Assembly: GCA_948144175.1 (NCBI GenBank)
Contig: CANXME010002429.1
Coordinates: forward strand, 1-64,000
Length of the DNA stretch: 64,000 nt
Reading direction: 5' to 3'
Source: Closterium sp. NIES-65
Taxonomy: Eukaryota; Streptophyta; Zygnematophyceae; Desmidiales; Closteriaceae
The translations under genes and the position numbers were made by a program. A model generated the notes under the pieces. That model was not told the origin of the DNA. It was given only the letters and a program-made list of their open reading frames with translations, and ran no database searches. Shown one piece after another: positions 42,994 to 54,888 of this stretch. Each line of letters starts with the position of its first letter. The stretch's first letter is position 1.

Positions 42994-45270
42994 GGGTAAC
43001 GTGATAACGCTGATGAGGATCGAGACTAGAATAGGACCTAGGGTTTCAGATCGCGGATTTCTCCTTTTGGAACAATGCTGGGAAGCGCGGGGGGAATCTG
43101 CATTCTAGGGTACGACGATCGATCCTCGTCTAGGACTTCACCATCACACGCAAGCCGAGAATCAATGCGGGACCACACGACCTAACACTCAGCCGACCTA
43201 AAATTACCAGGAAACTTAACAGGACATTGAAGGATCCTAAAACTGGACAAAACTGGTTCAACTACACAGTCTGAATGAACTGATCTCAATGAAGGCGCTG
43301 GTTTGAGTTCCCAAGAAAACAAGGAAATCTCAGTGGTGGGTCCTCCTGAATCCTGATGAGCAAGGTTGATGAGGTTGGTTGGGAACTTGGGTTTGGGCTT
43401 GGATAAGTTGGGCTGCTGGAAAAAGGCGTGGGGAGGAGGTCAGGTCATTGAGGACGCGGCACATGTTCTCATTTTGCCAGGATCGGGTGGGATCGAGACC
43501 TCACATCGATCCTGGCAAATCGATCGGCACACCGATGTGCCCGCACTGCAAATTTGCAGTGGGGTAGACACATCGAACTATAAGTGCCAGGTTCGAAATT
43601 GCAGGCTCGGGCAGGTTGGATCTGCGTCAGAACAGCAACACATTGAAACGCACAGCCAATCGGGGCAGAGCGTGGCTGGTCGCCCAGCAATTTCATTCGC
43701 AGCGACTCAAGAATTTTTTGCTTGCGACCGTGGGCGACGCCGATTGATCGCGGCTGTCACCTGTGGCGCGATGTGCTCTCCCGCCAATCCAAACGCACGA
43801 TCGATGTGTGCACCACGGCACATCGATCGTGCGAGCTGCAGGTGCCACCATTTTGGGTACCCGTTTACTGTACACTCTCGACGTCCTGCGAAAAACGGAT
43901 ACCAGGCATTGGCGACGTCGCCAATACACTGTACAAGCGGCACATCGATCCCCTTTCACGATCGATCCTGGCAAATTGAAAACAGGTGCCGCGTCCTCTT
44001 CCTCAGGTAAGGAGAGCCGAACCGGGCGGGGCCGAACCGAGCCGAGATTTACGTCCGGAAGGCAAGTCCAGATCATATGTTCAGGCGAATCAGCAGCAGC
44101 AGGGTACAAGTGTTCTCGTTTATAGTCCAACGGATCAACATCGCCGCGCGCGGACTATGTGGCACCTCCTTTAATAGTCCCGCTCAGGAAAATTGCATGA
44201 GGAGTGGTTGTTTTACTACTAGTTTCTGGAGCTCAGCATTTACGTAGATTTGGACCGCGCTTGCTTCAACTTCCAGTCGCACGGTTTTCCACGCTGATCA
44301 ATGTCGCTTGACTAACGGTCAAAACTAAACAAAATCAAAAATGGTTTTTTGGTCGAATAGTAACCCAAAAACTTCGTTTCTACCCTGTAAGCGAGATAAA
44401 TGAGATGTCATCGTCGATCGCGCTGGAGACAGCGCGACAGGATTGAGAATCATGCGCGGTCAAGAGAAAAATATTTACAATAAAAAGATTAAAATATCGA
44501 ATCGATGATCCCTTTTTCATCGTTCTCTTTGAATGTTGGGCTGGTTTGATCTGGAGCCTCTGATTGGCTGCGGAGCTGATTCGTGCAATGATTCGGTCAA
44601 GCTGCAAACTTTCCCGCCAAAAAACGGGACTATAGGGTTCGGACCAACCCTAGGCGATATCCGAAAATTCTACTCAGGGGGGAAAAGGGACTCTCTCAAC
44701 GAGAGCCTCTAACCATGAACACTTGTACGATACAGCGCCTTTCTGTGGCTCAGATCAGACGGTTCGTCAAGCCCTTGCAGTGACTGGTTCGGACTCTACC
44801 TGTGGTCTTCCCTGCCAAGTGACTGTGGTCAGGGGACGGACGGAGCGGACGAAACGGGGCGGGATTTGTTCAAATACGACATGACACGCCTCCTTCGTCC
44901 GAAGCAGACGCTGAGGTACGGATATGCTGTTCCGCCGCCCTTCGGCAATTTCGGGGGCCAATGGACTTCCACGTCTGTACTTCGACTGTCTCCAGAGAAC
45001 GGCTGAAAACTTTTTTCGAGAACCCCGTTTTCTACGCAACGGCCACGATGAGCGAGGCTGTAAGCCATCAAGGGTTGCGATAGAGCCACCGCGCAGCCCT
45101 CTTTGTAGATACCCCTTTCCCACTTCGAGATAGTCGTAAAACTTCCACATTGTTCTCAAAATCACACAAACCTTCGAACGTGCAAGAATGAGTGGAGCAC
45201 CTCAATTAGATCCCATTTACAAGCTCTACTCAAACCATAATAAGGATAGCGCATTGCCCAAGCTTTTAGT
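42994..45270. other. Intergenic region, probable promoter of SET gene
   Basis: Contains several copies of CGATCCTGGCAAA in both orientations (about 43472-43484 inverted, 43506-43518, 43964-43976) and a palindrome ATTGGCGACGTCGCCAAT (about 43906-43923). No convincing exon. A plus-strand stretch near 44885-45005 is open for about 40 codons but ends in stops. Confidence 0.5.
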
Positions 45271-48200
45271 CTACTGCATAACCACCTTACCATCCAGGTC
45301 TCCTGCATTTAATTCTTCATCAGCGGATTTGTTAGTGTTACTGTTAGTTGCCTTGGCTTGCCTTCCTTGCTTCCTCTGAGTGCGAGTGCTCACCGCACGA
45401 GCAGCAGCAACGGCTACATGTTGTGTCAGCGCGGGTTTCAATAACTCCTCCTCCACATGACGCTTGGCCCATGATTTGTCCGCCCCCATCTTGACCATAT
45501 CCTGCAATGGAAAAAAAATGCATGGATGAGACATAACCAGACATGACAAAATGCATGCATCACATACAGTAGACGTGCAGTATTATCCACGAATGGGATA
45601 TCATGCATGCATGGGATAACGTGGGGTACTATACATACCCGGAGCACTACATGCATGAAGTACTGTACATGCATTAAGTTTCATACCTGCATACACGCAC
45701 TACCACCATACCATGACAGCCGTACCTGCACCATGGCTGTCATGCCTCGGCTCTGCTCCATGATAGACGCGTCGAGTGACACATACGCAGGGAAGATGGC
45801 CCTTGCATACACCTGATGACAGCATTGGGATTGGGAGGAGGGTGATGGCGATAAGGAGGTTAGGGTGTTGAGACATCTCATAACTGCATGATAGTCGCGT
45901 CAAGTGTCACATACACAGGGAAGATGGCTCACGCATACACCTGATGACAGCGTTGGGATTGGGAGGAGGGTGATGGCCATACGGAGGTTAGGGTGTTGAG
46001 ACATCTCATAACTGCATGATAGTCGTGTCAAGTGTCACATACACAGGGAAGATGGCCCGCGCATACACCTGATGACAGCATTGGTGGGAAGGAGGGTGAT
46101 GGCAAAGACAAGGAGAGGGGACAGTGGGACAGACAGACAGACAGACAGGCAGACAGGAAAGAACAACCTTAGAAGGACTTTAGAGGAGCCTTAAAAGTCA
46201 GCAATGATAGAAGGAGCTGGGGGATGGTAGACCAATGAGCTGGGAAGATGGCCTGCGCATACACGCCATACAGGGTGGCACGCCATGCAGAATGGCATGC
46301 CATGAGAGGTGGCACGCCATGCAGAATGGCATGTCATGAGAGGTGGCACGCCATGCATGTGCAACCAGCGACCTTATCCAGTAGCAGCCAGAATGGCACG
46401 CCATGCAGGGTGGCACGCCATGCAGGGTGGCTGGCATGCCATGAATGTGCAATCAGCGACCTTATCCAGTACTCCCTTGATGTGACCTTCACACATCCCC
46501 TTCCCATTCAAGTACCGCACCTTCAAGTCATTTTCGTTCGGCGTGCCAAGAGCCTCGTTCGGCGTTCCACGAGCTGACACCTCTGCACCAACAGTTGCAC
46601 CAGCAGTTGGCCCAGCCGCACTTCCTTCAACGTCAGCACCGATCACATCAGCTCCTTCCTCCTCCCCACGCACCGTTGCTGCAGAAGTGGCATCCACAGC
46701 AACAACATCCTCCTCACCATTGCCATCACCCTGAGCACCGATAGGAACAGCACCATCAGCAGCAAGCTCAGCGCCCACAGCAACAGCAGACGTTTCAGCC
46801 ACAGCCTCAGCTTCGGCTTCAGCCTCAGCAGCAGCGTTGCTCTTGCCAGTAGCAGCAAGCTCAGCGTCTGCAGCAACAGCAGAAGGTTCAGCCACAGCAG
46901 AAGGTTCAGCCACAGCCTCAGCCACAGCAGAAGGTTCAGCCACAGCAGAAGGTTCAGCCACAGCCTCAGCCACAGCTTCGGCTTCAGCCTCAGCAGCAGA
47001 GTTGCTCGTGCGCATGCCTCCAGCTCTTTCCTTCGTGCTGCTCTCCTCGCCTGCTCCCAGCGCCTCTTCATTGCTCTCCTCGCCTGCTCCCAGCACCTCT
47101 TCATTGCTCGCCTCGCCTGCTTCCATCTCCTCACCTCTGCCTCCACCTGCCTTATTCTCCGCTACCTCTGCACTTCCCCCTTCACCCAATGCTGTCAAGT
47201 TTGCAGTTCTCCCTTCGCCCAGCGACCCTGCCTCTGAGCTTCCCTCTTGACCCAACGCTGTCCCCTCTACACTGGTCCTTTTGGCGAGCCCAGTCTCCTC
47301 CACGCTTCCGTCCATGCTCTCCTCCTTTTGGCTCCTGATCTTCTCCCCCTTTCTCCACCCTCTCCTGCCGCCACTGCTGCTGCTCACGCTGCCACTGCTC
47401 ATGCTGCTGCCAACTTCACTGCTATTGGGTGAGCCAGAGAGAGTATTGCTTTCGGTGTTTTCAATACTTGATCCAAAGCCTTCAAAGGACAGTAATGAGG
47501 CGTCTACTGGCGAGGCAGGGGTGGGCGGCAGGAGTGCTGACTTGGCAGTTGCTATCGCACTGTTCACTGTAGCAGCCAGTTTCAATTCCGTTTCGCTCAG
47601 TTTGGACTCTAGCGAGGAAACCTTTTCTTCAAGAAGCCTCGTCTCTCTGTCTGATGCCTCCTTTCTCTCTGCAAGCAACGCTTGCAGCTCATTGGCCCGT
47701 TCGGCTTCCTGCAATCAGGCAACGACACATGGAACACAACGCAGTGACACAGGTCAAACTCCAGACACGGACCACATACTACATCCCTCTTTTTCTCCTC
47801 CTGCGCCTGCTTCTCAGTGGCAGAGACAGCAGCTCTGAGCCGTGCTGTGTGCAGCTGCCCCTCTCCCCTCAAACTCTTACTCTCCCTACCTCTCCTCTCC
47901 CTTCCCCTCCCCTCTGCCTCACCTCTTGCGTCTGCTTCTCAGCAGCAGAGACAGCAGCTCTCAGCCATGCCGTGTGCAGCTGCCCCTCTTCCCGCAACAC
48001 GCTGTTGAAAAATACTCAATACACCCTGCAAACTCCCTCTCATCCCCCCACCCCTCTCCTGTCTCTCTCACCTCTTCTCAGCTGCAGCAACAGCAGCCCT
48101 CAGCCGTGCCGTGTGCAGCAGCCCCTCTTCCTCAAACTTTTACTCTCTTTACCGCTTCGCTCCATACCTCTCGTCTCTCGACCTTTCCTCTCCTCTCTCT

Positions 48201-51200
48201 CACCTCTTGTGCCCGCTTCTCAGCGGCAGCCACAGCAGCCCTCAGCCGTGTCGTGTGCAGCAGCCCCTCCTCCCGCATCGACTCCACCTGCTCCTCCAGC
48301 CACCTCACCGCCCCCTTGCTCTCCTCCACCTCCTCCTGCGCTGCTCTCTGTGCGTTCAAGCCAAACACAGGGGGTGCAAAAGGTGAGAACAAGTTAGGTA
48401 TACCCCACCTGCTCCTCCAGCAACCTCACCGCCCCCTTGCTCCCCACCACCTCCTATGCTGCTCACTCCAGTTTATGGTACTGAAATTTGAGTCGACTCA
48501 AAAGTCTCCCCCTTGCCTTCCTCCACATCCTGTGCTGCTCACTCCAGTCCAGTTTATGGTACTGAAATAGAGGTTGATCAGGGCGAGTAATGAGGGGAGC
48601 AGAGGAGAGGGAGGGAAAGGAACGAACACAACAATGTCTAAGAACAACTGTCTTTGGATATGCATTAAGAGTTGGAGAACCGCTTACCACTCTTGAAATT
48701 CTGTTGAGAATTCTGTTGAATTCTGTGGAGATTTCTGTTGAAATTTCTGTTGAGATTTCTGTTGAGAGTTCTCAAAAGGGAGTGCAAGAGCCGCTTACCA
48801 CTTTGGCTTCCAGGCTGGATGTCACTCGTGCCAGCTCAGCGGCTGCCTGCTGGCGGGAGGCTGCCAGCTCAGCATGGCGCTCCGCAAGGTGCTGCTTGAG
48901 CGTGCTCTCGCGGTCTCTGAAGGAGGCAGCAGAGTGGCGGCTGGTGCGCTGCAGCTGATCGACTCGCTGCTTTAGCAGCCTGTTCTCGCTCATTGCTGCT
49001 GTCAGACGCGTGTTCAACTGGGAAGGTTTTTTAGGGTAGTAGAGAGGGGTGAAACGTGGTAAACAGGGGTGAAAGGGGTTGAGAAGGGGCGAAAAAGAGA
49101 GTCCGCAGAGTTAATCCCCTCAGTGTCTTGGTTTCGCGGTCTCTGAAGGCGGCAGCGGAGAGGCGGCTGGTGCGCTGCAGCTGATCCACCCACTGCTGGA
49201 GGAGCCTGTTTTCGCTCACTGCGTCTGTCAGGCGGGTGTTCAACTGAGGGATGGAGGCGATTCGGGGGGATAGGCAGGGGTGAAAGGCGGTAAACAGAGG
49301 TGAACTGGGTTGAACAGGTTTGAAAATGGGTGCAAGCAGAGAGGATCTCGTCAGTGTCTTGGTCTCTGAAGGCGGCAGCGGAGAGGCGGCTGGTGCGCTG
49401 CAGCTGATCCACCCGCTGCTGTAGATTATTTCGCCTATTGCTGCTGTCAGCCGCGTGTTCAACTGTCACAGGGATGTTAACGGGTGAACAGTGATGAAAA
49501 GGGTGGAAACGGGGTGAAAGGTGGTGAACAGGGGTGAAAAGCGGAGAACAGGGGAGTAAGCAGAGATAACATTGTCAGTGCCTTTGCCTCATGGTCCACG
49601 TGTGCCCCATGCATGCCTCACGTGTGCACAATGCATGCCTCACGTGTGCCCAATGCATGCCTCACGTGTGCCCAATGCATGCCTCACGTGTGCCCAATGC
49701 ATGCCTCGCGTGTGCCCCACCCCACGTGTGGGCATGGTTGCCAGCAGCAGGGAAGCATACCTTGTGGTTGCCAGCAGCAGGGAAGCATACCTTGTGGTTG
49801 CCAGCAGCAGGGAAGCATACCTCGTGGTTGCCAGCAGCAGGGAAGCATACCTCGTGGTTGCCAGCAGCAGGGAAGCATACCTCGTGGTTGCCAGCAGCAG
49901 GGAAGCATACCTCGTGGTTGCCAGCAGCAGGGAAGCATACCTCGTGGTTGCCAGCAGCAGGGAAGCATACCTCGTGGTTGCCAGCAGCAGGGAAGCATAC
50001 CTCGTGGTTGCCAGCAGCAGGGAAGCATACCTCGTGGTTGCCAGCAGCAGGGAAGCATACCTCGTGGTTGCCAGCAGCAGGGAAGCATACCTCGTGGTTG
50101 CCAGCAGCAGGGAAGCATACCTCGTGGTTGCCAGCAGCAGGGAAGCATACCTCGTGGTTGCCAGCAGCAGGGAAGCATACCTCGTGGTTGCCAGCAGCAG
50201 GGAAGCATACCTCGTGGTTGCCAGCAGCAGGGAAGCATACCTCGTGGTTGCACGGCACGGAAGCGTTAACTCGTGGCTGGAAGGCAGGCAATGGATGTCC
50301 ACAAGCAGGCAATGGATGTCCACAAGCAGGCAATGGATGTCCACATGCAATCCCTAACTCATGGTTGGTGATGAAGAGGTGGTCACGAGAGCGGGTAACC
50401 TCCTTCAGCTGAGCTTCCGCGGCAGGTTTCACCATGCGCCATCGGACATTTCTGCCCCACCCATACGTGCTGTGCCCCACGCGTGGTTGCTATCCAAGCC
50501 AGCAGCGGTCAATCCCTACCTCATGGTTGGTGATGAAGAGGTGGTCACGAGAGCGGGTCACCTCCTTCAGCTGAGCTTCCGCAGCAGGTTTCACCATGCG
50601 CCATCGGACATTTCTGCCCCACCCACACGTGCTGTGCCCCACGCGTGGTTGCTAGCCAAGCCAGCAGCGGTCAATCCCTACCTCATGGTTGGTGATGAAG
50701 AGGTGGTCACGAGAGCGGGTGACTTCCTTCAGCTGAGCTTCCGCAGATGCCACTCGGCGCTCCAAGTCCCTTGCCTGCACCACTGCTGCGTTGCGCTCTG
50801 ACTGCAGGGGGGACGAAGAGGGAGCAAGGGCAAGGGAAACAGCCAGGGTATGAGGAGTCTACTGGAGAGGAAGCGCATGAAACACAGATTCCACCCGGTG
50901 CTGCAAGTCACTCGCCTGCACCACTGCTGCATTGCGCTCCGACTGGAAAGGGGTGGGGGAAAAAGGGGGGAGATATGGGGACAGGAAGAGGAAAGAGAGG
51001 ACACATGACCCACAGTTGCCACTGCCCGCAGCCGCCCTTCCACGTCCCTCCGATCAAAGGCTTCTGACATCCTTCCCAGCCAACGAGCAGCAGATTCTGT
51101 CAAAGGAACCTCAGCTCAAGTTGTCTACTGTACTTGCCCATAACGTACTCCTTGCCCCTCCACATCCCTCCACATCCCTTCACAACCCTCCGCACCCCTC

Positions 51201-54200
51201 CACATGCATTTCTTGCCCTTACATATCCCTCATCTCACCTTAATAGCAGCATGCTGGGACAGGTACGTCTGCAAGTTCACCTCCTCCTCTCTCCTCTGCT
51301 GCACCATTGCCCCCTCGCTCGCCCTCAGCTGTGCTCCCACCGCCCGCAGCCGCCCCTCCACGTCACTCGCCCGCTCGCTCTGCACGCGGTGCGCCGCCCG
51401 CAATGATTGCGCCAGCTGGCGCTTCTCCAGCAGTGCCTTGCGCAGGCGAGTGCGCAACTGGCAGGGGGGAGGGAAGGGGGAGGAGGGGGAGAAAGGAAAA
51501 AGGGGGAGAAATGGGGCTGGAAAGGGGTGCTGAAAGCAACTTGTCAGCGCTTACCACCATGTTAGACTGGGAAACAAAAGTTACTTCCCCTCTCTCCCAC
51601 GCCCCCACACAGGCACATTTACATGCGCACACACACCACACATCACTACTCACCACCACACGTTACTCTCTTCTCCCCCCCATTCCTCCCCACACATGCG
51701 CCCACACACACCACACATCACCGCTCACCACCGTGTTGGACTGGGATACAGAGTCCTGCTGCTTCGTCAGCACGTCCAGAGATGTGGTCAGCCCTGTGAT
51801 CTGATTGGTCAACGCAGACAGCTGACTCGTCACACTGTTGCGCTCCGCCTGCCGGCACACGGGCACGACGGGTGGGGTGTGGGAAGGGGCGAGGGCGGGT
51901 GCGAGGAAGAGGGTGAGGGAGGGTGCGAGGAAGGGGGTGTGGGAGGGGGTGTGGGAGGGGGTGTGGGAGGGGGCGAGGGCAGGGGCGAGGGAAGGGATGT
52001 GGGAGGGGGTGTGGGAGGGGGTGTGGGAGGGGGTGTGGGAGGGGGTGTGGGAGGGGGGTGTGGGAGGGGGTGTGGGAGGGGGCGAGGGCAGGGGCGAGGG
52101 AAGGGATGTGGGAGGGGGTGTGGGAGGGGGTGTGGGAGGGGGTGTGGGAGGGGGCGAGGGCAGGGGCGAGGGAAGGGATGTGGGAGGGGGTGTGGGAGGG
52201 GGTGTGGGAGGGGGTGTGGGAGGGGGCGAGGGCAGGGGCGAGGGAAGGGATGTGGGAGGGGATGTGGGAGGGGGTGTGGGAGGGGGTGTGGGAGGGGGTG
52301 TGGGAGGGGGTGTGGGAGGGGGTGTGGGAGGGGGTGTGGGAGGGGGCGAGGGCAGGGGCGAGGGAAGGGATGTGGGAGGGGATGTGGGAGGGGATGTGGG
52401 AGGGGATAAGCCGGAGGGGTACGTGTGGGCATGGTTCAAAACAGCTTTGGAGCATATATGTACACAGGTAGCATTCAAGGCGCATGGACAAACTAACTGG
52501 TGCCTCAAGCCGTGATCCCTAAAATGGTCATACAAACTGTGTACGTGGTTTACATGCCTTGGGGTGACTTTTGAGTCAACTCAAAAGTCAAATCCGTGAT
52601 CCCTAAAATGGCCATACCAACTGTGTACGTGGTTTACATGCCTTTGACTGTCACATCACATGCCCTTTACTGCCACGTGGCTGTCATCCCTTACTGCCCG
52701 GCCACTCATCCATTTCACCTGCAGCGAGTCACTAAGAGCCTGCAGGCAGGCCACGTTCTGTGATGCTGCCTGCCAGTGATTACCCCATGCAAGAGCCTGC
52801 AAGAGCCTGCAGTCAAACCCTCCTTTAGCCCCGATTGCTCCTACAGCCCTCTCAGCTCATCAGCAGCAAGCGAGCCACGTTCTGAGCTGCTGCGAGTGAT
52901 AAGCCCACCCACATAAAAGCCCCCTGCCATTACTGCCTCTACAGCCCCTACAGCCCCTACAGCCCCTACAGCCCCTACGGCCCCTTACTTGTTTCTCCTG
53001 CAGCACGTCGTCGAGTGCCTGCAGGCGAGCCACGTTCTGCGCTGCTACGAGTGATGCCCCCACATCCCCACATTCTCTCCACACTCTCACCATCTCTCCC
53101 TTGAAGAGTGGGCTAGCGCATGCACGCACACAGCCCGCCCATTTCACCTGCAGCGAGTCGTTGAGTGCCTGCAGGCGAGCCACGTTCTGCGCTGCTGCCA
53201 CGGACGCTAAAGTGCGCACTTCCAGAGCCTGTCAGCATTGTCAGATTCAACAGAGCAAGGCGAGCATGTGAATGAACAGGTGTGGCATGTCGTGTCATGG
53301 CATGGCATGACATTCTGCTGCTGCCACGGACGCTATAGTGCGCACTTCCAGAGCCTGTCAGCATGGCAGCATGGCAGCATGGCAGCATGGATAAGCAAAC
53401 CAGCATGGAAGCAAATCAGCATGACAACACGGCAGGTGCATGGCAAGGGTGGAATAGAGGGGGATCAGACAGAGAGGAGCACGCGAGCGATAATGTGAAT
53501 GGCAGGGCAATGCATGGCATGGCAGGGCAGGGCAGGGCGTGGAATGGTATAGTATGGGAGGGCGTAGCATATTATTCCCCAATTGCTGAGGTCCCCCAGT
53601 CATATGTCTCCTGCAAGCACCTTACTGAGGTCCCCCAGTCATATGTCTCCTGCAAGCACCTTACTGAGGTCCCCCAGTCATATGTCTCCTGCAAGCACCT
53701 TACTGAGGTCCCCCAGTCATATGTCTCCTGCAAGCACCTTACTGAGGTCCCCCAGTCATATGTCTCCTGCAAGCACCTTACTGAGGTCCCCCAGTCCCTC
53801 CTGCAGGCCCTTTCCCCCCATACTCCCCACTGGTATCCCGCCCACTGTCCCGACAGTCTCACCTTAGTAAGGTTCCCAAGTCGCCCCTCCAGCCCCCTGC
53901 CCGCCTGCACCTCCAGCTGCAGCACGCGGTTCCATCCCCTCGCCCTGCCCTTTTCACCCGATAGCCAGCACCCTGGTGAAACTAGTCACTCTCACTCACC
54001 TTAGTGAGGTCCCCCAGTCGCCCCTCCAGCCCCCTGCCTGCCTGCCTCCTGCTGCAGCGAGCAGTTCACGTACCTCGCCCTGCTCTTTTGCCCACATAGT
54101 CAGCACCTTAATGGCACTTCACACACTCTCCTGCAAGCTCCTCTCCCCTACCCACCCCATCCTCCCATTGCTATCATACTTGCACTCACCTTAGTAAGGT

Positions 54201-54667
54201 CCCCCAGTCGCCCCTCCAGTCCCCTGCCCGCCTGCACCTCCTGCTGCAGCATGCGGTTCACCCGCCTCGCCCTGCCCTCCCTCCTCTCCACAAACTCAGA
54301 TAACACCCGCACCAGCTCCGCCTTTCTCACCGCCACCACCGCTTCCTCCCCCTCCTCCCCATCAGCCTTTCTCTGAGGCACCTCAGGATCAGCCTCTGTA
54401 GCCTGCTTCCCTTCCCCGTCTTTCAGCTCCTCCCCCTCTGTCTCCTTTCCTGTGCTGTTTGCAGGCTTTGGACCAAGTCTCTCTGCGGCCTTCCGCAATA
54501 ACTCTGCTGCCTGCGTCTCCCTCTGCTGCTGGGTTTCTGTTGATGAGTCGCCTCCGAGGTGTGAAGGCCGCTGCTCGCTCTGCTGCACTGCTGCATCGGC
54601 TATAATCGCACTGCACTGCGACAGAAGGTCCTGAATCTGAGCCTGTATCACGCGCGCGCGCGCGTGT

Positions 54668-54700
<33 letters not shown>

Positions 54701-54818
54701 ATAAGGGGGAGGGAGGCATGCGTTGAGACGCTCGCTACTCGCTCTGCTGCAGTGCTGCGTCAGCTATAAGTGCACTGCACTGCGACAGCAACAGCTGCTG
54801 TATCTGAGCCTGTATTTT

Positions 54819-54888
<70 letters not shown>

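Noticed and set aside
44767..45165. Possible gene fragment, including a short plus-strand stretch recalling FGxFGG motifs
   Set aside because: Stops on the plus strand after about 40 codons and no further similarity to any enzyme I know.
49735..50255. CRISPR-like array of regular 30-bp repeats
   Set aside because: Units are head to tail with no unique spacers, in an intron of a eukaryotic gene. It is a minisatellite.
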